A DNA stretch of 64,000 nt from CAZDKK01 sp964603725 (GCA_964603725.1 CAZRWW010000003.1:62001-126000), one strand, 5' to 3'. Counted from the first letter of the stretch, positions 23,495-33,174 are shown. The notes: a model not told the origin generated them from the sequence alone. Translations and numbers: made by a program.

Positions 23495-26400
23495 ATGCGT
23501 TGCGTGAGCAAGCTCCAGAGGTTCAACATCGGTCTGTTTCGCGCATCCGCACTCATCTTCGTCATCCATCTGCCTTCCACGGGCCTCGAACCTCTCGTGG
23601 TGCAGCCTGGATCGGTGGGGCAGGACATCTCAGCACCGGTGAAGATCGACGCCGCGGTTCAAAGCGCCGGCGCGGACGAGAGCTGGTTTCAGTCGGTCTG
23701 CGAGCAGATCGAGCGCGACGAGTACCAGGCCTCCGTCAGCGACCGCGGCCTGCAGGCGCCGAACCGAGCGCACAACCTGCGGACCTACTTCCCGGATGGC
23801 GGGATCGAAGTGGTGCCGCGCACCCCAGAAGATGGCGGCACCTGGAGCCTCACATGGCGCACGACGGGGTGGGGACGCGGACAGTCGCCAGAGACGGGGC
23901 AATGCGCTGGGTCGGCTGCGCCAGCACCCAACGGTGCCCGCGTGACGTACGACCGACGAGGCTTGGAGGAGTGGTACGAGAACCGCAAGGAGGGCATCGA
24001 GCAGGGATTCACCGTGCGCGATCGTCCCGCCGGGGAAGGGCCTCTGCGCATTACGGGCGCGCTCGGCGGCAGTCTGCGCCCGGAGTACCGCGCCGATGCT
24101 CAGGCGATCGAGCTGTTGGATGACAGCGGAGCCTGTGTCCTTCGTTACGCCGGCCTGTGCACCAAGGACGCCGGTGGTCGCGAGGTGCCTTCCCGCCTCG
24201 AGCTTCAGGGCCGCGATGTGGAGCTTCTGATCGACGATCAGGGGGCCGTATATCCACTCACGATCGATCCGATCCTGACGTCCCCGTCCTGGACGGCGGC
24301 GGGCAATCAGGCCGATGCGCGGTTCGGCCACGCGGTGGCTACAGCCGGCGACGTGAACGGGGACGGTTACTCAGATGTCATCGTCGGGGCCTACTACTAC
24401 GACCATGGTCAGAACGCCGAGGGGCGTGCGTTTGTCTACCACGGATCCGCAGGCGGGCTCTCCGCAACCCCGTCGTGGACAGCGGAGAGCGATCAGGCGA
24501 GCGCGCTGTTCGGGATGGCGGTCGGGCCGGCTGGGGATGTGAACCGAGATGGCTACGCGGATGTCATCGTTGGGTCGCCCTACTACGACAATGGTCAGAA
24601 CGACGAAGGGCGCGCGTACGTGTACCACGGGTCGCCCAGTGGTCTCTCTCCCGTCCCAGCGTGGACCGCGGAAAGCGATCAGGCCAACGCCAGATTCGGT
24701 TGCTCGGTGGGAACGGCCGGGGATGTGAACGGCGACGACTGCGCGGATGTCATCGTGGGCGCAAACGCCTTCGCCAACGGCCAGACAGGCGAAGGGCGGG
24801 CGTACGTCTACCACGGCTCGCCCAGTGGACTCGCGGCGCTCGCCGCCTGGACGGCCGAGGGCAACCAGGTGAACGCGCAGTTCGGTTTCTCGGTCGGGAC
24901 GGCCGGGGACGTGAACGGGGATGGCTATGCCGAGGTCATCGTCGGCGCGCGGGCCTATGACAGCGGCGAGGTCGATGAGGGCATCGCGCGTGTGTACGAC
25001 GGGTCGCCCAGTGGGCTTTCGGCCAGCCCCTCCTGGACAGGGGGTGGCGGTCAGAACGGCGCGCAGTTCGGCAGTTCAGTGGGGACAGCGGGGGACGTGA
25101 ACGGCGACGGCTACGCCGATGTGATCATTGGTGCTCCCGGATACGATAACGGTCACACCGACGAGGGTCGGGCGCTCGTGTACTACGGCTCGTGGCGTGG
25201 GATCACAGGAGCGGACTACTGGGCGATGGAGAGTAACCAGGCGAGCGCGTACTTCGGCTCGGCCGTGGGGGCGGCCGGGGACGTGAACGGGGACGGTTTC
25301 GCGGATGTGATCGTCGGCGCGTACGGCTACGACCACGGCGAGTTCGATGAGGGCCGGGCCTACGTGTACTGCGGATCGTCCACCGGCCCCGGCTTGAGCC
25401 CGATCTGGACGGCGGAAGGCAATCAGGAATCCGCCTGGTTCGCCTATGCCGTCGGGACGGCCGGGGACGTGAACGGGGACGGCTACTCGGATGTCATCAT
25501 CGGCGCGGAGAAGTACGACCAGACCCTGACGGACGAGGGAGGCGCGTTCGTGTACAACGGCTGCGCCGAGGGGCTGTCGTCGTCGGCGGCCTGGACAGTG
25601 GATGGCAGTCAAACGGGTGCCCAGTTTGGCGGGTGCGTTGCCACCGCCGGAGACGTCAACGGTGATGGCTACTCGGATGTCGTCGTTGGGGCCTTCCTGT
25701 TCGACAATGGGCTGGGCCAGGAGGGGCGTGTGTACGTGTACCACGGGTCCCGCGCTGGGCTTTCGGTCAGTGCAGTGTGGACGGCGGGGGGCGATCAGCA
25801 AGCTGAGGCACTCGGCCTCTCCGTCGGGTCAGCGGGGGACGTGAACGGCGACGGCTATGCCGACGTCATTGTCGGCGCGAGCAACTACAGCCATGGCGAG
25901 CAATGGGAGGGAGCTGCGTTCGTGTATCCAGGGTCGTCGAGCGGACTCTCTGCGAATCCATCCTGGATCCTCGAAGGCAACCGCGCTCTAGCCAGGCTTG
26001 GCTATTCCGTTGGAACGGCCGGGGACGTGAACGGCGACGGGTACTCCGACGTCATTGTCGGCGCCATCGGCTACAGCAACGGCGAGTCACAGGAAGGAGG
26101 CGCCTTCGTGTACCACGGGTCGCCCGCGGGGCTTACGGCAGCCCCGGCGTGGGCGGCCGAGAGCAACCAGGCATTCGCAAACCTCGGGAATTCGGTCGGA
26201 ACGGCGGGGGATGTGAATGGGGACGGCTACTCGGATGTCATTGTCGGCTGCAAGGCGTACGACGGCGGCCAGACGGATGAGGGGCGCGTATTCGTGTACC
26301 ACGGGTCGCCCGGCGGGCTTTCGGCGAGCGCCGCATGGACGGCGGACGGCGGGGAGGAAGAGGCGGGCTTTGGCTATGCGGTCGGGACAGCGGGGGACGT

Positions 26401-27586
26401 GAATGGGGACGGCCACTCGGATGTCATCATCGGCGCGGACAACTACAGCGCCAATGAAGGCCGAGCCTACGTCTACCATGGATCACCCGTCGGGCTAGCG
26501 GAGAACCCGGCTTGGACGGCCCAGAGCGGCCAGCAGAATGCGAACTTCGGTCAATCCGTCGGGACGGCCGGGGACGTGAATGGCGACGGCTACTCCGATG
26601 TAATCGTGGGCGCTCCCACGGAGACGAACGGCCAGGCATTCGAGGGTCGGGCCCACGTCTACCACGGGTCGCCCGGGGGGCTGTCGGCAAGCCCGGTATG
26701 GACGGCGGAGAGCAACAGCGCATACGCCTATTTCGGCTGTTCGGTCGGGACGGCTGGAGATGTGGATGGTGACGGCTACTCGGATGTGATCATCGGTGCA
26801 TCCGAGTACGACATCGGCGGCGGGGCCAGCGCGGGGCGTGTCTATGCCTACCATGGCAACTCCGGCGGCGGTCTCGATCGGGTCCCCCGTCAGGCTCGCG
26901 TTGCTGGCACGGTCCCGATCTGGCTGCTGGGGCGGTCGGACGCCTGCGATGGATTCCGGCTGCGGACCCTCGGTAGAACAGCCTACGGCCGCGGGAAGGT
27001 GTCTCTGCAGTACGAGGTGAAGCCGATGGGAATGCCATTCAACGGCACGGGTCTCGTGGCCGGCTCGATCTATGATACAGGCGCTCCCGGAACCTACGGC
27101 AGTGCGGTGGCGCTCTCCGAGGTGGTCACAGGTCTCGCGCCAGACACTCCCTACCATTGGCGCCTGCGCGCCGCGAGCAGCTCCCCCTACTTCCCGTGGT
27201 CGCCGTGGTGCTCGCTTCCTTACAACGGCGTGACCGAGACGGACGTGCGGACGGCCCGCGATCCCGCGGGCGTGGCGATTGAAGTCGCTGGCGGATCGGT
27301 CAAGGCACTGCAACTGATGCTCATGCCGGGTGGGCCGAATCCCTCCCGCGGTTCCACGACCCTGGCATATACAATCCCCGAGCCCGGACACGTCTGGCTC
27401 GGTGTCTACGACGCGACCGGCCGCGAGGCGGCGGTCCTGGTGGACCGCGAGGATGGGCCGGGATGTCATACGGTCACGTGGGACATGAGCCGCTCCGGCG
27501 GGACGGGACTTGCGGCGGGCGTCTACTTCGCACACCTGCGGTTTGGGGGGCAGGAGAAGGCGGCGAAGCTAGTGGTGACGAGGTGA
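23495..27586 (+). CDS. Secreted protein with 14 FG-GAP (integrin-alpha-like) repeats and sorting domain
   Basis: A 1363-residue exported protein. The N-terminal domain (about 30-265) has no clear family. Residues 265-1130 hold 14 repeats of about 62 residues, each with F-G-x-x-V-G-T-A-G-D-V, NGDGYSDVIVGA (a calcium-binding D-x-N-G-D-G-x-x-D loop), EGRAYVYHGS and G-L-S-x-x-P-x-W-T-A-E. Residues 1150-1250 look like a fibronectin type III-like domain. The C terminus is FlgD-like (VWLGVYDATGREAAVL, ending VYFAHLRFGGQEKAAK). Fourteen blades exceed one seven-bladed propeller, so two propellers in tandem are plausible. AAGGAGG precedes the ATG at 23495. Confidence 0.85.
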   Translation: MRCVSKLQRFNIGLFRASALIFVIHLPSTGLEPLVVQPGSVGQDISAPVKIDAAVQSAGADESWFQSVCEQIERDEYQASVSDRGLQAPNRAHNLRTYFPDGGIEVVPRTPEDGGTWSLTWRTTGWGRGQSPETGQCAGSAAPAPNGARVTYDRRGLEEWYENRKEGIEQGFTVRDRPAGEGPLRITGALGGSLRPEYRADAQAIELLDDSGACVLRYAGLCTKDAGGREVPSRLELQGRDVELLIDDQGAVYPLTIDPILTSPSWTAAGNQADARFGHAVATAGDVNGDGYSDVIVGAYYYDHGQNAEGRAFVYHGSAGGLSATPSWTAESDQASALFGMAVGPAGDVNRDGYADVIVGSPYYDNGQNDEGRAYVYHGSPSGLSPVPAWTAESDQANARFGCSVGTAGDVNGDDCADVIVGANAFANGQTGEGRAYVYHGSPSGLAALAAWTAEGNQVNAQFGFSVGTAGDVNGDGYAEVIVGARAYDSGEVDEGIARVYDGSPSGLSASPSWTGGGGQNGAQFGSSVGTAGDVNGDGYADVIIGAPGYDNGHTDEGRALVYYGSWRGITGADYWAMESNQASAYFGSAVGAAGDVNGDGFADVIVGAYGYDHGEFDEGRAYVYCGSSTGPGLSPIWTAEGNQESAWFAYAVGTAGDVNGDGYSDVIIGAEKYDQTLTDEGGAFVYNGCAEGLSSSAAWTVDGSQTGAQFGGCVATAGDVNGDGYSDVVVGAFLFDNGLGQEGRVYVYHGSRAGLSVSAVWTAGGDQQAEALGLSVGSAGDVNGDGYADVIVGASNYSHGEQWEGAAFVYPGSSSGLSANPSWILEGNRALARLGYSVGTAGDVNGDGYSDVIVGAIGYSNGESQEGGAFVYHGSPAGLTAAPAWAAESNQAFANLGNSVGTAGDVNGDGYSDVIVGCKAYDGGQTDEGRVFVYHGSPGGLSASAAWTADGGEEEAGFGYAVGTAGDVNGDGHSDVIIGADNYSANEGRAYVYHGSPVGLAENPAWTAQSGQQNANFGQSVGTAGDVNGDGYSDVIVGAPTETNGQAFEGRAHVYHGSPGGLSASPVWTAESNSAYAYFGCSVGTAGDVDGDGYSDVIIGASEYDIGGGASAGRVYAYHGNSGGGLDRVPRQARVAGTVPIWLLGRSDACDGFRLRTLGRTAYGRGKVSLQYEVKPMGMPFNGTGLVAGSIYDTGAPGTYGSAVALSEVVTGLAPDTPYHWRLRAASSSPYFPWSPWCSLPYNGVTETDVRTARDPAGVAIEVAGGSVKALQLMLMPGGPNPSRGSTTLAYTIPEPGHVWLGVYDATGREAAVLVDREDGPGCHTVTWDMSRSGGTGLAAGVYFAHLRFGGQEKAAKLVVTR

Positions 27587-27671
27587 GCGAGTGAGCACAT
27601 CTCAGGCCTCTGTCTCGGGCGGGAGGTTGTGTCACGAGGAATCGTGCTCGGGAGCCGGTCGCCCCAACGAT

Positions 27672-27689
27672 GCCACCCGCCGGGGTGGC
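27672..27689. terminator. hairpin GCCACCC-gccg-GGGTGGC between convergent genes
   Basis: A perfect 7-bp stem with a 4-base loop in the 212-bp gap between the FG-GAP gene ending at 27586 and the hydrolase ending at 27799. No T-run follows on either strand, so intrinsic termination is uncertain. Confidence 0.35.
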
Positions 27690-27798
27690 CAAGTCGGGGC
27701 CGGGGCGTGCTCCATCGCTCACCGGCGGGCGCCGGAGGCGACCGCCAGGTGCAACGGGATGTTTGGCGCGACCCATGACATTACGCTCATGGCTGTGA

Positions 27799-28731
27799 CT
27801 ACCTCGAATCGCCGCGGAGAAAGGCCGTGATGAGCTCGGCCGTGCGCTCTGGATTCTCGAGGTACGGGAAGTGCCCAACTCCCGGAAGTAGTTCGAAGCG
27901 GCTCCCCGGAATCTTGGCCATGGCGGCCCTGGCAACTTCAGCCGAGACCATGTCGTGTTCCCCCATCATCATGAGAGCTGGGACGCGGATAGTTGAGAGT
28001 TCCTCCCCAAGATACACTTCGTCGCGCAAACCCCGCAGGTTGGCAACCCCTGGCAGAAGCACAGCCCAGGTCGGGATTCCGGTACTCCCTCCCTGCGCTG
28101 ACGGGAGTTGGATGCCCGCGATTCGCGTCTCAAAGTGAAGAGTCGGAATCTTGTCGGGGTCGACGTGAAACATCTGGCGGTATTGTTGCCTCTGCGCTTC
28201 CATTGTCGGGCGGCCCTTCATGAACCGCCGAGAAAGGCCTGGGACGCCACAAATGACGCGCAGCGGCAGTGGTAAGGTCCGGACCATACCGAGACCATAG
28301 CCGACGAGAACGAGCTTGTTCACCCGTTCCTGGTGAGCCAGTGTCGCTGCGAGGGCGAAGAATCCCCCCATTGAACTGCCAACAAGCGTCGCTGAATTGA
28401 GATTCAACGCGTCTAGTAGCGACATCACGAAGTCAACCGCATGACTCCTGAGGTTCACCTCACGATAGTCGAAAGCATCACTGAGGCCAAACCCCGGCCT
28501 GTCTACAGCAAATGTGTGAGCGTGAGTCTGAAGATAAGCCATCGTTGGCGCCCAGTTGACTCCCTCTCCGTCGCCGCCGTGCAATAAGAGCACTGGCTCT
28601 CCGGCCCCGGCCTCAAGGAGGTGCGAGCGCATGGCGGGTTTCTTGAGATCAAGAAACCGCGATGTCGCCTTTACGCCACAAGCGGCAAGAAAGCGCCCTT
28701 GAAGTCCTGTGAAGTGATCGATTGCGTTCAC
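27799..28731 (-). CDS. Alpha/beta-hydrolase fold enzyme
   Basis: A 310-residue cytoplasmic hydrolase. An HGGDGEG oxyanion segment is at about 51-57. The nucleophile elbow GSSMGG has S120, the acid is D260 in MGEHDM, and the base is H287 in GVGHFPYLENP. The triad is complete. A lid of about 70 residues lies between 150 and 230. It resembles epoxide hydrolase/haloalkane or C-C-bond hydrolase-type members, but substrate cannot be assigned. The start is GTG at 28729-28731; no obvious Shine-Dalgarno sequence was found. Its base composition looks less GC-rich than its neighbours, so recent acquisition is possible. Confidence 0.8.
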   Translation of the reverse strand: MNAIDHFTGLQGRFLAACGVKATSRFLDLKKPAMRSHLLEAGAGEPVLLLHGGDGEGVNWAPTMAYLQTHAHTFAVDRPGFGLSDAFDYREVNLRSHAVDFVMSLLDALNLNSATLVGSSMGGFFALAATLAHQERVNKLVLVGYGLGMVRTLPLPLRVICGVPGLSRRFMKGRPTMEAQRQQYRQMFHVDPDKIPTLHFETRIAGIQLPSAQGGSTGIPTWAVLLPGVANLRGLRDEVYLGEELSTIRVPALMMMGEHDMVSAEVARAAMAKIPGSRFELLPGVGHFPYLENPERTAELITAFLRGDSR

Positions 28732-29212
28732 GCAGCCACCCCCTGCAGTTCAGTGTTGCCACTCATGTGTTATCCATTGGTTCATGCCGTAGCGCCCATC
28801 TGAGAATCGTCACCGGGACACGCTGAATCAGGGTGCCGGTCCCGAGGCTGGCAAAGTGGAAGCCGCTCTGGACCACGCGTTGTTGGGATTCCCGCCAGGG
28901 ATCTTGCACACTAACTTCCGTGCCTCCTCGGCCGAGTGATTTCCCGTCCGCTCCGATGTCTCCTGGCCGCCAGCGACCGGAGCGGGGAACAGGCTCTTCG
29001 GGAAGCGACGCAGATTCGAATTATAGTCTAGGGAAATGATAGACAACTACCCATTTCGCCATTCGGCACTGCGCCACAAAAGGGCAAGCGCAACAAGTCC
29101 CCCCCGAATCCGGTTCGCCGAGTTGCCCGGGGCGATTGCCTGCACTTCCGGATCAAATCCTCAGGTCGGAGGGACGCCCCACGAGCGCCCCGCACCGGTG
29201 AGGAGACCGCGA
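28732..29212. other. intergenic, no gene recognised
   Basis: About 480 bp of comparatively lower-GC sequence upstream of the hydrolase. Short reading frames exist on both strands, but none carries a recognisable family. A promoter for the hydrolase must lie near its 5' end. Confidence 0.35.
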
Positions 29213-29480
29213 TGTCATTAGCCAGGTTGAAGTGGGCGGCCATCCTGAGCTTCCTCCTGACCATGGCCTTCGTCCTGATCGGCGGCCTGTTTGCCAACCG
29301 CCAGGTCCCCCCTACCCCGAACGGGTGATGGGCCCCGAGGGTCGCGTGTTCTTCATCCGCGCCGACATCCTGGCTGGGCATGACGTCTGTCAGCGCTACG
29401 GCCTGATGAACCACGGCAGCATCTGGGGCCACGGCTCGCAGTGCGGGATGGAGCTCTCTGTGGTGACGGCGCATCGGCTC
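29213..29480 (+). pseudogene. norB: 5' fragment of a nitric oxide reductase (qNor/NorB-type) with a frameshift
   Basis: The ATG at 29213 opens MSLARLKWAAILSFLLTMAF followed by VLIGGLFANRQVPP, the first transmembrane helix of a quinol-type nitric oxide reductase. At the C-run 29307-29312 the frame shifts. One more C would join it to YPERVMGPEGRVFFIRADIL, then AGHDVCQRYGLMNHGSIWGHGSQ, the conserved periplasmic segment after helix 1. Homology fades near 29480 and the remaining 600 or so residues are absent. The sequence soon runs into a tandem repeat and the assembly gap. It is either a true relic or a scaffold end with an indel error. Confidence 0.65.
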
Positions 29481-29596
29481 GGTATGGAGAGTGCACCCAG
29501 CCGCTGCCCGCCGAGATCCATGACCTGCATGATCGGCATCACCTGTTTAGGGCCGCCAGGGCGTTTCGCAGGGCGAGTTTCCTTCCGCAGAACCCG

Positions 29597-29803
29597 GCGG
29601 CAGTTCGCCATGGCCTGCCCCAGCGGCAGTTCGCCATGGCCTGCCCCAGCGNNNNNNNNNNNNNNNNNNNNNNNNNNNNNNNNNNNNNNNNNNNNNNNNN
29701 NNNNNNNNNNNNNNNNNNNNNNNNNNNNNNNNNNNNNNNNNNNNNNNNNNNGCGGCAGTTCGCCATGGCCTGCCCCAGCGGCAGTTCGCCATGGCCTGCC
29801 CCA
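29597..29803. repeat. 26-bp tandem repeat array interrupted by a 100-N assembly gap
   Basis: Two perfect 26-bp units lie left of the gap (29597-29622, 29623-29648) with the start of a third at 29649-29651. Two perfect units lie right of it (29752-29777, 29778-29803). Each contains GCGGCAGTTCGCCATGGCCT. The Ns occupy 29652-29751 and are probably a placeholder of arbitrary length, so the copy number is unknown. Units abut directly with no spacer, which excludes CRISPR. A 26-bp unit shifts frame each time, so it is not a protein repeat. Confidence 0.9.
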
Positions 29804-29901
29804 GCGTTCCCTGATATCCTCGAGATTGACTCGGGCTCGTGTCGAGGAGCATTGGCGGATGTTGGTCGCGGTCCCCGGGATCTGCAGGAGTTGACACGAG
29901 G

Positions 29902-32247
29902 ATGGAGCCACCCCAGGTCTGTCCGAAGTGCGGAAGCGTCCTCGGAAGCAGCGGTTCATGCCCCCAGTGCGGACAGTTGAGCGACGAGGATGCGACCGTC
30001 GACACTTCCGCAGTGCAATCAAGAGGCTTGCCGGGGGAACGTTCCAGGATCGGCGAGTTCGACCTCATTCGGGTAATCGGCCGAGGCGGGATGGGCACGG
30101 TCTTCGAGGCGTGGCAGGACTCGCTTCGTCGGCGGGTGGCCCTGAAAGTGCTGGATGCGGGCTCGATACCATCCGAGGAACGCATCGCCCGTTTTCAACG
30201 GGAGGCCTGGCTCGGTGGGCGGCTGAATCATCCCAATATCGTGAATGTCTACGGTCAGGGCTTATACGACGACCGATACTGGATCGCCATGGAGCTGGTC
30301 GAAGGACCCTCGCTTCATGCGTTCATCTGCGAGGAGCGAAGCAAGGCCCAGACCGTATCCGAGGCTAGCGCGGAACGGGAGCGGGTCCGCTGGCTGATCG
30401 GTCTGTTTCTTGGAGTGGTGGAAGCGCTGGCGCAAATCCATGCGAGCGGGATCATTCACCGGGACATCAAGCCCCTCAATCTTCTCCTCACGCGCGAGCG
30501 AGATCGCATGCTACTGACCGATTTCGGACTGGCGCGCGATGAAGCGGCATCCCGAATGACCCGCCAGGGCGACTTCTTCGGTACCGTGCGGTATATGTCC
30601 CCAGAGCAGCTTCTGGCCCACAGAGTGCCGGTGGATCATCGCACAGATATCTGGTCCCTGGGTGTTTCGCTCTATGAAGCTGTGACGCTGCGGCTGCCCT
30701 TTGCGGGGGACAGCGAGCAAGCCTATCTGGCTGCAGTCACCTCGAAGGAACCCGCGCCCGCGCGAGCCGGAAACCGGTCGGTCCCACGGGATCTCGAGAC
30801 GATCCTGATGAAATGTCTCGAGCGAGATCCCGATCGTCGTTATGCGTCGGCCGCGACTCTGCGGGACGACCTGGTCCGCTTTCTCGAAGATCGGCCGGTC
30901 TTGGCGCAACGGACTGGCTGGTTCCTCAGAAGTCGGCGATTCGTCAAGCGTCATCGCAGAGAGCTGATCGCAGCGGCGGCCGCCTCGGTGTTGATCACGG
31001 CGGGCCTGGGTGTGGGCGTTCAGCGCACGCTCGCGCAGCGCGATCGAGCGCGGCTCACGGAGACGCTCGAGAAGACGCTGGAACAGCCGCCGATTCCGAA
31101 CGGCAGGCCGGTTTCTCCCGACGAGCATCCGGATTGGACGCGGCTCGAACGGATTCTGCAGTCCGAGATCGGGCGCAATCCGGCGAGCGAGCTCAGCCGG
31201 CTTGGCCAGCGCGCAGCCATCCAGGTCTGGGCAGAGATTCCGCCTTTCGGGCTTGCTACTGCCCTGAACAGGGTGGCGTTCTACCACTATCTTGGATTCG
31301 ATCCGGGGCAGCAGTTCACTTCGATCGCCACGCTCGAAGGGTCGTGGGACGGTGGTCCATGGCGCTCGGTGTTGCGCTCAGTGAGGAGTTGGCCGGGAAC
31401 GACGACCGCTGCTGGCCTCGAGGAGTTTGGTGCCGATGGGGAACCGGGGCCGCACAGTCTGGACCTGCGCGCTTCATTGGCAATCTTGAGGCACTCGAAT
31501 CAGTCGGATCAGCGCTTTGAGGCGCGCGAGCCGGAAACAGCATCCAATCGATGGCTGGTCATTCCAGATTCTGAAATCGTCTTCAAGGAAGTCAGGCCGC
31601 TGGGGTCGTTCTCGATCAACCTCTTCGATACATACCCATCTGGCTTTCCACGGCCTGTTTTCGCCAGTGCCGAGACCGGACCGATTCAACAGCGCTTCCG
31701 GCCGCGGGTGATCAGGCTCATCTGCGTTGAGCTGACCGACATCCGGACGACCGAATTCACATTCGACTGGCAGGGGAAAATGGATGGTTGGATCGAATCC
31801 AGTCTCGACTCCATGCCTCAAGCCCTGCTCGCGGGTATCGAGATTCGGGGCATCTGGGACCCCGATGACGTCCTGCCCATTGCCGCGTCGTGCAGCCTTG
31901 GCTGTCTGTCTGGGCCAGCGCCGATCCTGACGTTCGATCTGGTGCTCAGTCGAAGCGACCACCGGTTCTCACCGGGCCGAGAGCGCCTTCCGGCACGCCT
32001 GGAGGGATCCCGGTCATATCGTGGCGAAAACGATGGTGCGGGTGAGACTGTAATGGGGTACGTTCGATTGCTCGGTTGGGCCCCGGACGTGTCCGACGGC
32101 GATGTGAGTCCGGGCTACCTGAAGCTTGCGCCTTCCCATGATCTGGCGCTGAGAAGCGGCTGGCTGGACCGCTACTTCGCATCTGAGCACACCTACCTTG
32201 TCGACATCGAGACCGTCCGGATCCGCGCGCGAGAGCGCGGGCAATGA
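29902..32247 (+). CDS. Membrane Ser/Thr protein kinase with N-terminal zinc ribbon
   Basis: A 781-residue Hanks-type kinase. A zinc ribbon comes first (C7-P-K-C10 and C20-P-Q-C23). The kinase domain spans about 53-320: glycine loop GRGGMGTVF at 60-68, K82 in VALKV, HRDIKPLN starting at H186, DFG at D207, and SPEQ in the activation segment. All catalytic residues are intact. One transmembrane helix follows at about 352-373. The 400-residue extracytoplasmic part has no family I recognise and probably senses a ligand. The start is uncertain: ATG at 29902 lacks a well-spaced ribosome-binding site, but the zinc ribbon begins right after it. Confidence 0.8.
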   Translation: MEPPQVCPKCGSVLGSSGSCPQCGQLSDEDATVDTSAVQSRGLPGERSRIGEFDLIRVIGRGGMGTVFEAWQDSLRRRVALKVLDAGSIPSEERIARFQREAWLGGRLNHPNIVNVYGQGLYDDRYWIAMELVEGPSLHAFICEERSKAQTVSEASAERERVRWLIGLFLGVVEALAQIHASGIIHRDIKPLNLLLTRERDRMLLTDFGLARDEAASRMTRQGDFFGTVRYMSPEQLLAHRVPVDHRTDIWSLGVSLYEAVTLRLPFAGDSEQAYLAAVTSKEPAPARAGNRSVPRDLETILMKCLERDPDRRYASAATLRDDLVRFLEDRPVLAQRTGWFLRSRRFVKRHRRELIAAAAASVLITAGLGVGVQRTLAQRDRARLTETLEKTLEQPPIPNGRPVSPDEHPDWTRLERILQSEIGRNPASELSRLGQRAAIQVWAEIPPFGLATALNRVAFYHYLGFDPGQQFTSIATLEGSWDGGPWRSVLRSVRSWPGTTTAAGLEEFGADGEPGPHSLDLRASLAILRHSNQSDQRFEAREPETASNRWLVIPDSEIVFKEVRPLGSFSINLFDTYPSGFPRPVFASAETGPIQQRFRPRVIRLICVELTDIRTTEFTFDWQGKMDGWIESSLDSMPQALLAGIEIRGIWDPDDVLPIAASCSLGCLSGPAPILTFDLVLSRSDHRFSPGRERLPARLEGSRSYRGENDGAGETVMGYVRLLGWAPDVSDGDVSPGYLKLAPSHDLALRSGWLDRYFASEHTYLVDIETVRIRARERGQ

Positions 32248-32348
32248 CCGGGGCGTGGGGCCGCCCGGTTGCTGCCGCCATGGCGAGGTCCTGCACGCCG
32301 ATGTGCAGTTCTTGTAAGGAGCCGACGACCTGAAGCAAACTACCGAAT

Positions 32349-32590
32349 CTACTCCACCCGATACACGTGCTCCGCTACTTCACGCATGATGCACGGGATC
32401 GCTCTCACGCGTTCGCGGCCCTTCTCCTTGTCGCCTTCCTGCATCTCGCCCCAGGGAACCATGGTTGGCGGGTCCTTCGCCAAGAGGCAATCCGGGGTGA
32501 CATAACAGGCCGCCAACGACGACAGGTTCGGTAGCCTGATGGACGGAAGGGCCATGGTCTCCACCGTGTCGTTCGCCAGCTATGCCGCCT
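32349..32590 (-). other. possible gene remnant of unknown or RyR-like type
   Basis: The minus strand encodes a 71-residue stretch (MALPSIRLPNLSSLAACYVT, then MVPWGEMQEGDKEKGRERVR) that looks like real protein sequence. The W-x-E/M-x-x-x-D-K-E-x-x-R spacing recalls RyR-domain proteins. It opens into IS relics on one side. The evidence is weak, and the rest of 32248-32660 shows nothing else. Confidence 0.2.
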
Positions 32591-32664
32591 GGTTCAACCG
32601 CGCTGGGTCGTACACCTCGTCCAGGTCGGCACATCGTAACCGGTCAGCCGACGGAGTTCTGCTT

Positions 32665-33170
32665 TCAGTGGATCCGGTCGATGTCCGAGCCCAGTGGGTT
32701 GGCTGCGAAGTGCTCTTTCCACAGCCGCGGGGTGAGCAGCGCGACATACCTGGCCGGATGGGTGTCGATCCGCTGCAGCACGTCGACCAGGTAGACGTAC
32801 GGATCGATACCTGAGTGCGGCAGGTGGAAAGCAGGCTTTGCAGAATCCCCACGCAATGCGCCCCCACCCCCGTCCAGCAGGACAACCAGTTCTTGCGACC
32901 GATGGCAGTTGGCCTGATCGCGCGCTCCACGTGGTTCGTGTCCAGCGCCACGTCGGGATACTGCAGGAAGACGCGTAGCGCCTCCTCGCGCTCCAGCGCG
33001 CAGCGCGCCGCCTTGGTGAACGGGTTCGTCGGCAAGAAGACTTCTTCGCCCATGGCCGCGCGCAGATCCTCGAAGTACCCGTCGACCAGCGGCTTGACGT
33101 ACTCGCCGCGATGGGCCAGCACCTGCTCGGGCGACGAACCCTGCTCGTGGATCTCATCCTCCCGCCGGTA
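32665..33170 (-). mobile_element. IS66-family transposase remnant (C-terminal part)
   Basis: The minus strand encodes VKPLVDGYFEDLRAAMGEEV, LPTNPFTKAARCALEREEA, DTNHVERAIRPTAIGRKNWL and LQSLLSTCR. After a frameshift near 32810 it encodes GIDPYVYLVDVLQRIDTHPA and LTPRLWKEHFAANPLGSD. These are the IS66 catalytic core end (N-x-x-E-R) and the IS66 C-terminal domain. The N-terminal half and terminal inverted repeats are missing. Confidence 0.8.
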
Positions 33171-33174
33171 GATA

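Noticed and set aside
29213..29480. TGA at about 29327-29329 as another selenocysteine codon in the nitric oxide reductase fragment
   Set aside because: The family sequence continues in a different frame after the C-run, so this is a frameshift; no cysteine is expected at that point.
29597..29803. Possible CRISPR array
   Set aside because: The repeats abut head to tail with no unique spacers, and no cas gene is nearby.
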